NCBI GenBank assembly: GCA_002314055.1
Contig: DCBP01000081.1
Span: 7,886 to 39,009 of the forward strand
Reading direction: 5' to 3'
DNA: 31,124 bases
Source: Prevotella sp. UBA1104
GTDB taxonomy: Bacteria; Bacteroidota; Bacteroidia; Bacteroidales; Bacteroidaceae
This document shows positions 16,364 to 24,455 of this stretch, one piece after another; position 1 is the stretch's first letter, and each line of letters begins with the position of its first letter. Below the pieces are notes generated by a model. The model was not told the origin of the DNA, made no database searches, and worked only from the letters and a program-made list of their open reading frames with translations. The position numbers and the translations under genes are program-made.

Positions 16364-17698
16364 TCAGAATTCAACCTTTATTATATAGTCAAACTCGTTA
16401 GCTTTGTGGTTAGAAGTAGCGAATGTTGTCTTTCCATTATTATTTCTCCTGAAAAGTATTTTTTCTCCAGTAAGAAGGTTTATTGCACGCCTAATTTTTC
16501 CAGGTATAGAAAGAGTAACGTCAGCTGTCGGCTCATCTGCAAGGATATGAATGTAGAGTGGGGCATTCTTTCCTTTACCCTTTGTCGTAACAATGCTGTC
16601 GCCGATATTTATGTTTCCGCCGAGAGTACAATATATACTCTCTCCGGCTTTGCCGTTTAGAAAAGCTCCAATACCTTTCAGCCGGTCGAGAGCCGTAGTC
16701 GGCAGTTCGCCGTTAGGCTGGGGGCCGATATTGAGCAGCAGGTTTGCCCCTTTGGATGCCGTGCGCACAAGAAGTCTGATGAGTTCCTTTGTAGACTTGT
16801 AGTTCTGGTCCTTAATCTTGTATCCCCACATGCCGTTCATAGTCTGACACGTTTCGAGAGGTAGCTGGCTAATCGATTGTCCCGAGAGTCCGCTTTTGTT
16901 CTCTCCCGGAACGTCGCGTTCAAACATCTGCATATCTTCACCCTCAAAAGGAGTTTGATGATGATTGTTTCCGATAATACAAGCCGGCTGTAAGTGGTGG
17001 ATAAGAGCATATTGTTCCGGCAGTTGCCAATTGAAAGGAATAGAATCCTCGTCATGGTCCCACCATCCGTCAAACCATATTCCGTCCACTTTTCCATAAT
17101 TGGTGAGCAGTTCCGTCAGCTGTGCATTCATAAACTTATAGTAATGCTGCCAATCTGCCTTATTCGGATCCTTGCCAGTTGTCCGTCCTGTTCGTCCGGC
17201 TGGATAATCATCGCGAGTCCAGTCGATATGAGAGTAATAAAGATGCAGTCCGATACCTTGCTTATGACATTCGTCAGCAAGTTGCTTTACGATATCCCTT
17301 GCATACGGAGTGTGCATGATACTGTAGTCAGACTGTTTCGTGTCCCACATCGAGAAGCCCTCATGATGCCTTGTTGTAAAGCAGATATATTTAGCGCCCG
17401 CTTCCTTGATAGCCGAAATCCATTTTTCGGCATTAAACGAATGAGGATAAAAAGCATCGGCAGCCTTAGCATATTCGTCCTTGTTAGGTCCGTAGTTAAG
17501 ATACCATTCTCCTTGTGCAAACATACTGTACAGTCCCCAATGTAGGAATATTCCGAAACGAGAGTCCGAAAATTGTTCCCGTGCTTTCAGGTTCTCCTCT
17601 GTGGGAGTATAATGAGTATCGTAGACATCAGTTGCAACTTGTGCGTTTCCGCAAAAGAAATGTGATGCAAGGAAACAGGATAAAAGAAAGTGTTTCAT
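16364..17698 (-). CDS. Alpha-L-fucosidase, glycoside hydrolase family 29
   Basis: The enzyme should remove alpha-linked L-fucose from glycans. The 444-residue protein opens with a signal peptide (MKHFLLSCFLASHFFCGNAQ); a Cys at 16 lacks a good lipobox, so plain secretion to the periplasm or surface is more likely. The GH29 TIM barrel is recognisable from RFGIFLHWGLYS (47-58), TTRHHEGFSMWD (108-119) and the nucleophile segment GIWFDGWWD, with Asp210 as predicted nucleophile. NLLLNIGPQPNGELP (319-333) is another family landmark. The acid/base residue cannot be assigned with confidence. A short beta-sandwich-like C-terminal region follows from about 350. It is upstream of, and probably cotranscribed with, the secreted protease, suggesting joint attack on fucosylated glycoproteins such as mucin (inference). 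Confidence 0.93.
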   Translation of the reverse strand: MKHFLLSCFLASHFFCGNAQVATDVYDTHYTPTEENLKAREQFSDSRFGIFLHWGLYSMFAQGEWYLNYGPNKDEYAKAADAFYPHSFNAEKWISAIKEAGAKYICFTTRHHEGFSMWDTKQSDYSIMHTPYARDIVKQLADECHKQGIGLHLYYSHIDWTRDDYPAGRTGRTTGKDPNKADWQHYYKFMNAQLTELLTNYGKVDGIWFDGWWDHDEDSIPFNWQLPEQYALIHHLQPACIIGNNHHQTPFEGEDMQMFERDVPGENKSGLSGQSISQLPLETCQTMNGMWGYKIKDQNYKSTKELIRLLVRTASKGANLLLNIGPQPNGELPTTALDRLKGIGAFLNGKAGESIYCTLGGNINIGDSIVTTKGKGKNAPLYIHILADEPTADVTLSIPGKIRRAINLLTGEKILFRRNNNGKTTFATSNHKANEFDYIIKVEF

Positions 17699-17723
17699 AG
17701 AAAAGAAAAAAGTTTATGTAGCT

Positions 17724-17801
17724 AAAAAAACTAATTCATAATTCATAAAAGGGTAGGTTTTTTAGAATTCGTCTATACTCCCAATTATGAATTATGAATT
17801 A
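17724..17801 (-). terminator. AT-only long hairpin with T7 tract after pyk
   Basis: TAATTCATAATTCATAA (17732-17748) and its perfect complement (17785-17801) form a 17-bp stem with a 36-base loop. On the minus strand the stem is followed by GTTTTTTTAG (A run at 17724-17730). It lies directly downstream of the pyruvate kinase stop, as a terminator should, although the stem is entirely A/T. Each arm is itself a 9-base tandem repeat (AATTCATAA-type), so it may also be a repeat element. Confidence 0.6.
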
Positions 17802-17812
17802 TTAATTATGCC

Positions 17813-19255
17813 TTATGGTCTCATCATATTCGGCAAAGTATAGTCTTTAGTGAAGATATCAGAAACCTTGTCGATTTCGAGGAATGTGGTGCCGCCTCCA
17901 CGTCCGAAGCTTCCGCTGAGGTAAGCAATCTTGTCGTCCATGCTCAGATATCCCTTCTGACGAAGCATACGCAAGGCAGCAACAAACTGGTCTTGAGGTT
18001 GCAATTTCTCGTGCTGATAAACAGGAATAACACCATAGCTCAGAGCAAGCAGACGCTGAGTGCGCTCCTTAACACATATTGCAAGCACGGGGTTAGGACC
18101 ACGGAAAGCAGCGAGGTTACGAGCCGTACGTCCGTTCACGCTATCGGTGATAATACCTCGCACGCCAAGTCGTTCCGTTGCCTCGATAGCCTGCTTAGAT
18201 AAGAATTCACTAACATTACAGTTCTCGCTCAATGGAACAGGGATGTCATTCTCGCGCATCTTGTCCTTCTCAGCCTGCTCAGCAATAGCAGCCATAGTCT
18301 TAACAGCCTCCACAGGATATTTTCCAGAAGCAGTCTCGCCGCTAAGCATCAAAGCATCAGTGCGGTAATAGATAGCGTTGGCGATATCCGTAACCTCAGC
18401 ACGTGTAGGACGAGGGTTGTTAATCATCGTGTGAAGCATCTGAGTAGCCACGATAACCGGTTTTTTAGCTTGGATACATTTCTTGATAATCATGCGCTGA
18501 ATGCCCGGAATACGCTCTATTGGCACCTCAATACCGAGGTCGCCACGTGCAATCATGATACCGTAAGAAGCCTCGATAATCTCGTCGATATTATCCACAC
18601 CCTCTTGATTCTCGATTTTTGAGATAATTTTAATTTCGCTGTTGTGCTCGTCGAGAATCTTTTGCACAGCCATCACGTCCTCCTTGCTGCGTACGAAGGA
18701 GTGTGCGATAAAATCTATATCCTCGTCAATAGCGAGAAGGATATTGTTCTTGTCCTTTTCAGTAAGCGCCGGCAGGTCGATATGTTCGCCCGGCACGTTC
18801 ACGCTCTTCTTGGAACCCAGCATACCGTCGTTCTGCACCTCGACACAAAGAGCATCACCGTCTTTCTCCACAACCTTCATGTCGAGCTCTCCGTCATCGA
18901 AGAGCACGTCGTCGCCGACCTTTACGTCGTTTACAAAGCCCGGGTATGAAACATTAATGCTGTCGTGAGTCGTTTCGTCAGTATTATGTCCATAAATTTT
19001 CACCCTTTCTCCAGTTTTATACTGGATAGGAATATCAGTACCGGTAGTTCTCACCTCCGGTCCTTTAGTATCGATAAGTATACCGATATGTTTCGATACC
19101 TTCCTTGTATTTTTGATAATCTCACGGATACCTTCCGGAGTAGCGTGAGCCGTGTTCATTCTCACCACGTTAACACCAGCCAGAAAAAGTTGGCGAATAA
19201 AGTCAACGCCGCATCTGCGGTCGCTGATTGAAGCAACAATTTTTGTTTGTTTCAT
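17813..19255 (-). CDS. pyk: Pyruvate kinase
   Basis: Pyruvate kinase converts phosphoenolpyruvate and ADP to pyruvate and ATP at the end of glycolysis. The 480-residue protein shows the family signature ISKIENQEGV (211-220), with Lys213 and the metal ligand Glu215. MIARGDLGIE (234-243) and TQMLHTM (271-277) also match. The early motif that is usually RxNFSHG reads RMNTAHAT (32-39), a variant of the canonical motif. A C-terminal alpha/beta domain covers about 350-480. The gene has its own promoter and a hairpin terminator, so it appears to be a single-gene unit between two genes for secreted proteins. Confidence 0.96.
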   Translation of the reverse strand: MKQTKIVASISDRRCGVDFIRQLFLAGVNVVRMNTAHATPEGIREIIKNTRKVSKHIGILIDTKGPEVRTTGTDIPIQYKTGERVKIYGHNTDETTHDSINVSYPGFVNDVKVGDDVLFDDGELDMKVVEKDGDALCVEVQNDGMLGSKKSVNVPGEHIDLPALTEKDKNNILLAIDEDIDFIAHSFVRSKEDVMAVQKILDEHNSEIKIISKIENQEGVDNIDEIIEASYGIMIARGDLGIEVPIERIPGIQRMIIKKCIQAKKPVIVATQMLHTMINNPRPTRAEVTDIANAIYYRTDALMLSGETASGKYPVEAVKTMAAIAEQAEKDKMRENDIPVPLSENCNVSEFLSKQAIEATERLGVRGIITDSVNGRTARNLAAFRGPNPVLAICVKERTQRLLALSYGVIPVYQHEKLQPQDQFVAALRMLRQKGYLSMDDKIAYLSGSFGRGGGTTFLEIDKVSDIFTKDYTLPNMMRP

Positions 19256-19287
19256 ACGATTATATAAGTTTCTGTTTTTATTTTTTG

Positions 19288-19295
19288 CAAATATA
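19288..19295 (-). promoter_or_regulatory. -7 box of the pyk promoter (TATATTTG)
   Basis: On the minus strand TATATTTG matches TAnnTTTG exactly, 33 bases before the pyk ATG. A TTTG at -33 is not present at the expected distance, so the call rests on the -7 box and on its position. Confidence 0.6.
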
Positions 19296-19346
19296 GATAA
19301 AATTCCCGAAATATAAGCCTGTAGGGGGAAAATAATTCAAAAAAAC

Positions 19347-19386
19347 CGGGCTGCATATCCGAGAATAAAACCGAATATGCAGCCCG
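19347..19386 (-). terminator. Rho-independent terminator of the T9SS protein gene
   Basis: CGGGCTGCATAT (19347-19358) pairs perfectly with ATATGCAGCCCG (19375-19386), 12 bp with a 16-base loop. On the minus strand the stem is followed by GG and then seven T (19345-19339). It sits 26 bases past the stop of the gene at 19413-21602. Confidence 0.92.
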
Positions 19387-19412
19387 TATAAATTATGCGT
19401 ACAGTCTTTCTG

Positions 19413-21602
19413 TTATTTCACAACAGTCTTTACCGTCTTTCCGCTGATATTTACAAGATAGATACCATTTGAAAGTTTTGCGCTCATGTTTTTGCCGTTA
19501 CCCTCTACAACAGTTCTTCCGCCCAAGTCGGTAACTTTGATACTTGTTGTCGTTTTTGAAGAAACCGAAAGCACTCCGTTGTCTACGGCGATTGCCGTGT
19601 CAGCACCAACAGGCATAGTAGAAATACCATCCGTTGCAACCTCCTTCACGGAGATATTATATAGGAAGATATATTCACGGAACTTCTCCGACATAGCGTG
19701 GAAGGCAAAGTAGTACACCCCGTCTTCAGGTACTGTAAACTTAGCCGAATAAGAACTTGGGGCATCAGCCTCGTCGACGGTAGGCAACTGCCGCAAATTG
19801 AGTAGCAACTCATTCTGAGCATCAACCGTCTTGTCGTTTCCGAATGTAACCTCCATATCCTCCTTATAGGTATACGACGAAGAGTATGCCGTAAAGGTAA
19901 GTTCGTAAGTCTTACCCTTCTTGTAGTTTATAGCCGGCGAGATCATCCAGTCGTCGGCAGCGTTTGCCATGCTGTAGTGGTAATAAGCCCTATTGGTATC
20001 GTCGTCATACATCCACGTATATCCGTCGGCGTTCTTGTCGATGATGGTATAATAGTTGTACATGTCGTATGCGTTGTTGAATTCCCCTCCGTATGGCACG
20101 TCAAGCGGAGTACCGACAATAAGGTTGTTAGACATTCCGACCTTTCCCTCCTTCTTGTTAGCGTAAGGAGTTACTGTATATACATAGCGGGTCATATCTC
20201 CAGGGTGCTCTTCGCTAAACGAGCAGTCTTTCAGATTTTCAGCTACAGTAACCTCTCCTGGATATCTTACAACCTTGTAAGTGAGGTCTTCATTATTGAT
20301 AGTGTATCCGTTGATCCCCTCCGTCGGAGCATCCCATGAAAGAGTAGTGCGCAGTCCGTCGGCAACAAGCTTCACGTTTGTCGGAGCCTTAGGTGTGTCG
20401 TATCCTGCAAAGAACGAGCGCTTCACTTTCGGACCGTCGCCGGCACTGTTAGAAACTTGAATACTCAGTTCGTTCCATTTGTTAGGCATGTTGTCCACAT
20501 GCTTTGAGAATTTCTCTCCCGGAGTAGCCTCTCCGTTGAAGAACGTCTCGTCGCCGTTCGTTACATTAAGCGTGAGACTACCTTTCAGCTCATTGTCGCC
20601 GTAAGTCTTCGTAGGCAGAGTAAAGCTAACGGTTCCGCTCTCAGACCCCGGTTCGTCGGGAGTCCATGCAAAGTCGCTGATGATAGCCGGAGCTTCAAGA
20701 CTTGGTTCAAGGAAGAAAGCGCCCGGTCCCTGTAGCTCGTCTTCGGTATAAGCCACCATTACGGCATCAGCCGTAAGAGGGTCCACTTCATAAATCTGAG
20801 TAACCTCTTTATATAGCATGGCACTTGAGCCCTGGAACATCCAGTACAGTTTTCCCGTAGCATTGTTGAAGAACATAGCTTGCTCGTAAGCCCCGTTGAT
20901 GAAAGAGTCGCCGGGCAGTAGGTTAGTGGCACTGATACCGCTAACAGCCGATACCTGACCTGTAGTCTTGCGGAATTTTCCGAGATAAATGGCATTGGTG
21001 CTCTTATTCAGATAAGTACAGTATATAACACCCGTCGGACTGCATGCAATAGCCAGATACTTCGTGTAGCTAAGATGGTCGAGCAAAGATCCGATACGAG
21101 TCATGTCGCCTGTTTCCGGATTAACCTTCACGAGGAAAGTCTCGTCGTAAGTCTCGAGCAGGCCATAGATATTTCCGGTAGTCTGGTCGTATGTGATACA
21201 AGTAGTAGTACTTTCGCAGTTGTCTTTCAACGTATGCTCAGAGAGAAGCTTGAAAGTCTTGGCGTCATAAATTCTCCATACCGGTTTGATTTTATGGCTA
21301 AGCTCCGAATATTCGCATGAATAGATTTTTCCGTCGTGATAAGCACATCCGCCCATAGGAGTAGCCTTGAAAAGCGGAGCCGTCTTGTCTGGCGAGAATT
21401 TCCTGTCGTAGCTGAATTCATAATATCCGGGTTGCATGAGTGTGAACTCGTCAACTTTTCCCCATGTTACGGCACCGATAAGTTCCACGCCCTCCATGCT
21501 GAGTCTTTGGAAATACTCCACAGCCTGAGCTGCGGCGGCAGACAGGAGCATAGCCGTTACGGCAAAGGCTTTAACTGCCCTTTTGTAGAAATTCTTTTTC
21601 AT
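19413..21602 (-). CDS. Secreted surface protein: beta-propeller-like, FnIII, choice-of-anchor-J-like and T9SS domains
   Basis: This 729-residue protein has a signal peptide (cleavage after about 27, AAAAQA). Residues about 28-300 contain repeated short beta motifs of the GKIY/GNIYGL/GKLYWM kind, suggesting a propeller. Fibronectin III-like modules cover about 310-500, with PKAPTNVKLVADGLRTTLSW as a clear FnIII start. A jelly-roll region of choice-of-anchor J type (near 510-655) includes DDWMISPAI. The last 65 residues (DNGVLSVSS, IKVTDLGGRTV, LSNGIYLVNI, VVK end) are a typical T9SS type A sorting domain. No catalytic motif is visible; adhesion or glycan/protein binding is a guess. It has its own promoter at 21633-21640 and a strong terminator. 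Confidence 0.85.
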   Translation of the reverse strand: MKKNFYKRAVKAFAVTAMLLSAAAAQAVEYFQRLSMEGVELIGAVTWGKVDEFTLMQPGYYEFSYDRKFSPDKTAPLFKATPMGGCAYHDGKIYSCEYSELSHKIKPVWRIYDAKTFKLLSEHTLKDNCESTTTCITYDQTTGNIYGLLETYDETFLVKVNPETGDMTRIGSLLDHLSYTKYLAIACSPTGVIYCTYLNKSTNAIYLGKFRKTTGQVSAVSGISATNLLPGDSFINGAYEQAMFFNNATGKLYWMFQGSSAMLYKEVTQIYEVDPLTADAVMVAYTEDELQGPGAFFLEPSLEAPAIISDFAWTPDEPGSESGTVSFTLPTKTYGDNELKGSLTLNVTNGDETFFNGEATPGEKFSKHVDNMPNKWNELSIQVSNSAGDGPKVKRSFFAGYDTPKAPTNVKLVADGLRTTLSWDAPTEGINGYTINNEDLTYKVVRYPGEVTVAENLKDCSFSEEHPGDMTRYVYTVTPYANKKEGKVGMSNNLIVGTPLDVPYGGEFNNAYDMYNYYTIIDKNADGYTWMYDDDTNRAYYHYSMANAADDWMISPAINYKKGKTYELTFTAYSSSYTYKEDMEVTFGNDKTVDAQNELLLNLRQLPTVDEADAPSSYSAKFTVPEDGVYYFAFHAMSEKFREYIFLYNISVKEVATDGISTMPVGADTAIAVDNGVLSVSSKTTTSIKVTDLGGRTVVEGNGKNMSAKLSNGIYLVNISGKTVKTVVK

Positions 21603-21767
21603 AAACTAAAGTTCTTTTCGTTATTTTTGCTACAAAGGTAGTGGTTTTTATTTTTATTTTGCAAAAAAACATGATATTTTTGTTTCAGAATGTAGAGTTT
21701 GCTCGTTTCCGATCAATTCATAAATCTAAAATTCGTCTAAAGAATTTATTAGTTCGCCTTTTTATAG
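21603..21767. other. AT-rich divergent spacer left of the dinB repeats
   Basis: Together with the repeat array this makes a 336-base gap between divergent genes. It holds the minus-strand promoter at 21633-21665 and AT-rich sequence (TTTTTATTTTTATTTTGCAAAAAAAC). I see no open reading frame worth calling, no RNA gene and no LexA-like operator. Confidence 0.5.
21633..21665 (-). promoter_or_regulatory. Promoter of the T9SS surface protein gene
   Basis: On the minus strand TACCTTTG (21640-21633) matches TAnnTTTG, with TTTG at 21665-21662 and a 21-base spacer. Transcription would begin near 21626, giving a leader of about 24 bases before the ATG at 21602. Confidence 0.65.
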
Positions 21768-21922
21768 TACATTTGCATAAGCAGAGCTACATCTCGGGAT
21801 AAGAAATGAATAATTCATTTCATTCTCCTCTCGATTTGCATTACCTTTGCATAAGATAAGCTGCATCTCAGCATAAAGTTCAAGCAAGCTTGGCTTTCTG
21901 CATTCGATTTGCATTACCTTTG
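21768..21922 (+). repeat. Tandem 73-74 bp promoter-box repeats upstream of dinB
   Basis: TAnnTTTGCAT recurs three times at near-constant spacing: TACATTTG at 21768-21775, TACCTTTG at 21842-21849 and TACCTTTG at 21915-21922, offsets 74 and 73. Units 1 and 2 share TTTGCATAAG, AGCT, CATCTC and a final TCGATTTGCATTACC. Their centres differ: unit 1 has GAAATGAAT-A-ATTCATTTC (21803-21821), and unit 2 has AAAGTTCAAGC-AA-GCTTGGCTTT (21875-21897). Unit 3 is cut short by the dinB start at 21939. The boxes match the -7 consensus, but a good TTTG at -33 is lacking (TTTA at 21745-21748 for box 1). They may be tandem promoters, a dispersed repeat family, or both. Confidence 0.75.
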
Positions 21923-21938
21923 CATCTGAAACTTCATT

Positions 21939-23021
21939 ATGGAAACAAACGACGTCAGAAAGATAATACATATAGATATGGATGCCTTCTTTGCTTCGGT
22001 AGAACAAAGGGACAATCCTGAACTCCGCGGGAAACCCATTGCCGTGGGCTTCGACGGCCCGAGGGGTGTAGTGTCTACGGCAAGCTATGAGGCTCGACGC
22101 TTCGGAGTACACTCCGCCATGCCTATTGCCACGGCAAAAAGAATGTGTGATAGTCTGATTATCGTACCTTGCCGCCATAGCCATTATAAAGAAGTGTCGC
22201 AGAAGATTCATGAAATTTTCCTTCGCTATACAGATTTAATCGAACCGATTTCTATCGATGAGGCTTTCCTTGACGTTACAACCAATAAGAAGGGAATAGA
22301 GATGGCTGTTGATATAGCACGGGAAATAAAGAGTGCCATTCGGGAGGAACTGAACCTTACGGCAAGTGCCGGGGTGTCTTATAATAAGTTTCTTGCAAAA
22401 ATCGCGTCGGACTACCGTAAGCCCGACGGACTCTTCGTTATTCACCCCGAACGGGCTCTTGATTTTATAGCGTCGCTTCCTGTAGAGGATTTCTGGGGTG
22501 TCGGACCGAAGACTCTTGAAACGATGCATAAGATAGGTGTCTTTAATGGTGGACAACTACGGGCGTGCACCCTCCGTTTCCTTACCGACGTGTTCGGCAA
22601 GGCTGGAGCGGTGTTTTACAATTTTGCCCGCGGCATCGACAACCGGCCGGTGGAGAATGTGAGGATAAGAAAGTCGGTCGGGTGCGAACAGACTTTCCTT
22701 GAGGATATACATAAGAACTCGGCAATCATTATCGAACTTTACCATACTGTGCAGGAACTTGTGGGCAGAATAAAGAAGAGTGATTTCAGCGGACATACGC
22801 TGACGCTGAAAGTGAAATACTCGGATTTTTCCCAGATATCCCGTAGTATTTCCCGTAACAGGACGCTACGTACAAAGGAGCAGATTCTGCCACTTGCAAA
22901 ACAGCTCATGTCTGTCGTTCCGAAAGATAAGTCGATTAGACTTATCGGACTTAGTGTTTCTAACCCTCACGACAACAAAAGACCCCGGTGGATAGAGGGA
23001 GAGCTGGATTTCAAAGATTAA
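21939..23021 (+). CDS. dinB: DNA polymerase IV (Y-family translesion polymerase)
   Basis: DinB copies damaged DNA and can be mutagenic. The 360-residue protein has the palm motif HIDMDAFFASVEQ (11-23) with catalytic Asp13, and SIDEAF (105-110) with Asp107 and Glu108. The steric-gate region (FFASVEQ), the helix-hairpin-helix segment (PVEDFWGVGPKTLETM, about 182-197) and a little-finger domain up to the end are present. The C-terminal GELDFKD may be a degenerate clamp-binding motif. The third repeat box ends 16 bases before the ATG, so a transcript from it would have a very short leader. No SOS operator is visible, so control probably lies in the repeats. Confidence 0.96.
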   Translation: METNDVRKIIHIDMDAFFASVEQRDNPELRGKPIAVGFDGPRGVVSTASYEARRFGVHSAMPIATAKRMCDSLIIVPCRHSHYKEVSQKIHEIFLRYTDLIEPISIDEAFLDVTTNKKGIEMAVDIAREIKSAIREELNLTASAGVSYNKFLAKIASDYRKPDGLFVIHPERALDFIASLPVEDFWGVGPKTLETMHKIGVFNGGQLRACTLRFLTDVFGKAGAVFYNFARGIDNRPVENVRIRKSVGCEQTFLEDIHKNSAIIIELYHTVQELVGRIKKSDFSGHTLTLKVKYSDFSQISRSISRNRTLRTKEQILPLAKQLMSVVPKDKSIRLIGLSVSNPHDNKRPRWIEGELDFKD

Positions 23022-23055
23022 TAACATAAAGATTTGCAAAATATACCAATGTGTA

Positions 23056-23087
23056 TTTGTCTGTAAGAAGAAAAATTAGTAATTTAG
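23056..23087 (+). promoter_or_regulatory. Candidate promoter of the DUF4861 gene (TTTG-N20-TAATTTAG)
   Basis: TTTG at 23056-23059 and TAATTTAG at 23080-23087 (one mismatch to TAnnTTTG) are 20 bases apart. The implied start near 23094 leaves a leader of about 27 bases before the ATG at 23121. Confidence 0.5.
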
Positions 23088-23120
23088 CACCGATTTTCAA
23101 CAAATAATATTTTGAATATA

Positions 23121-24356
23121 ATGAATAACCCGAGAATACTTGTTGCAGCCTTACTCCTCGTTGGAGCAATGGCGGCAAATGCAGAGACAAAAACTATAAA
23201 AGTAAACCTGTCAAATCCACTTAACGTGAAACGTGCCGATGTGCCCGTTGTGGTATCATTAAGGGATGTACCGTTTAATGTCGTTGATGCCGTTGTAAAG
23301 GATGGCGATAGAGAAGTGCCGTCGCAGATAGACGACCTCGACCGTAACTTGACTAACGACGAACTCGCTTTTGTCGTAGACATGGAGGCAAAGGGGAAAA
23401 AGACACTCACCGTGGAACTGTATTCTGAAAAGCAGGCCGACCGCAATTATCCGCGCCGTACTTACGGTGATATGATAATGAGAGACTTCAAAACGAAGAA
23501 AAAGAATAAGTTTCCCGGATATATCCATTCCCTCTCAGCTCCAGAAGGCGTTGATGTGTTCCACATGGTACACCATCATGGAGCAGACTTCGAGTCGGAG
23601 CTTGCTGCCTATCGCGTGTATTTCGATGAGCGCCAGACGTACGACTTGTATGGTAAGTATAAGAAGCAACTGGAACTTGAAACGAGCCAGTTCTATCCCG
23701 ACGACGAGCAGCTCGCTGCCGGATATGGCGATGATGTGTTGTGGGCAGGACAGACGGTAGGACTCGGAGCTTTGAGAGGTTGGAACGGAGAGAAGTCTAC
23801 AATGGTAAGTCCGGTGAAGTCGCGCGGACAGCGTATGGTGGCAAGTGGACCGGTTCGTACTATCGTTGAACTCACCGATGAAGGATGGCAGCTTTCAGGA
23901 AAGACCTTCAATCTCCGACAGAATGTTATCATTTATGCCGGGCATCGCGATTGTGAGATACATGTCTTCCAGGATACTCCAGCAGACGGAGTGGAGTTTT
24001 CTACAGGAGTGATAAACCTCAACGACAAGATGTTTTCCGACCATAAAGGACTCGTTGGCGATTGGGGTGGCAACTGGCCTAACGGAGTGAAAGACTCAAT
24101 AGCCGGCAAACCGAAAATCGTTGTAGGACTTGCTGTCAACGTGCCTGAAAAATATGTGATAAGTGAGCCGACGACAGCGAAAGACCAGTATCTCTATGTC
24201 CTCGGCATGAAGGGAGGAAAGTCGATGACCTACAATATGGCGTTTACTTGCGACAAGGAAACCTTTGGCTTCAAGAGCTACAAAGAGTGGTTCTCCTGGA
24301 TGAAGCAATGGAAAAAAGAACTCGATAACCCTGTAAAGGTAGATATCGCGGAGTGA
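23121..24356 (+). CDS. Secreted DUF4861-family protein
   Basis: This 411-residue protein has a clear signal peptide (MNNPRILVAALLLVGAMAANA, cleavage near 21), so it works in the periplasm or outside. The rest resembles DUF4861, a family found in polysaccharide-degrading Bacteroidota, often beside pectin or other uronic-acid pathways. I recognise it by the MVHHHGADFESELAAYRVYF region (about 149-168), by DLYGK, and by the GWNGEKS and YAGHRDCEIHVF segments. The histidine cluster and nearby acidic residues could be functional, but the reaction is unknown to me. A TTG at 23112 is in frame, but the ATG at 23121 starts the signal peptide directly and is preferred. No partner polysaccharide-utilisation genes adjoin it; dinB lies before and sppA after. 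Confidence 0.75.
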   Translation: MNNPRILVAALLLVGAMAANAETKTIKVNLSNPLNVKRADVPVVVSLRDVPFNVVDAVVKDGDREVPSQIDDLDRNLTNDELAFVVDMEAKGKKTLTVELYSEKQADRNYPRRTYGDMIMRDFKTKKKNKFPGYIHSLSAPEGVDVFHMVHHHGADFESELAAYRVYFDERQTYDLYGKYKKQLELETSQFYPDDEQLAAGYGDDVLWAGQTVGLGALRGWNGEKSTMVSPVKSRGQRMVASGPVRTIVELTDEGWQLSGKTFNLRQNVIIYAGHRDCEIHVFQDTPADGVEFSTGVINLNDKMFSDHKGLVGDWGGNWPNGVKDSIAGKPKIVVGLAVNVPEKYVISEPTTAKDQYLYVLGMKGGKSMTYNMAFTCDKETFGFKSYKEWFSWMKQWKKELDNPVKVDIAE

Positions 24357-24455
24357 TAATATATATAGAAAATGAAAAATATTCTGTCAATCATGTAGCG
24401 TATTAACGTAAGGCTGCGTATAAGAGATAGAATATTAACATAAAAAAGAAAAGAT

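Noticed and set aside
21762..22211. Minus-strand frame of 149 codons crossing the dinB repeats and the dinB start
   Set aside because: It is produced by the repeat units and by the antisense of dinB. Repeats of this kind give spurious small proteins.
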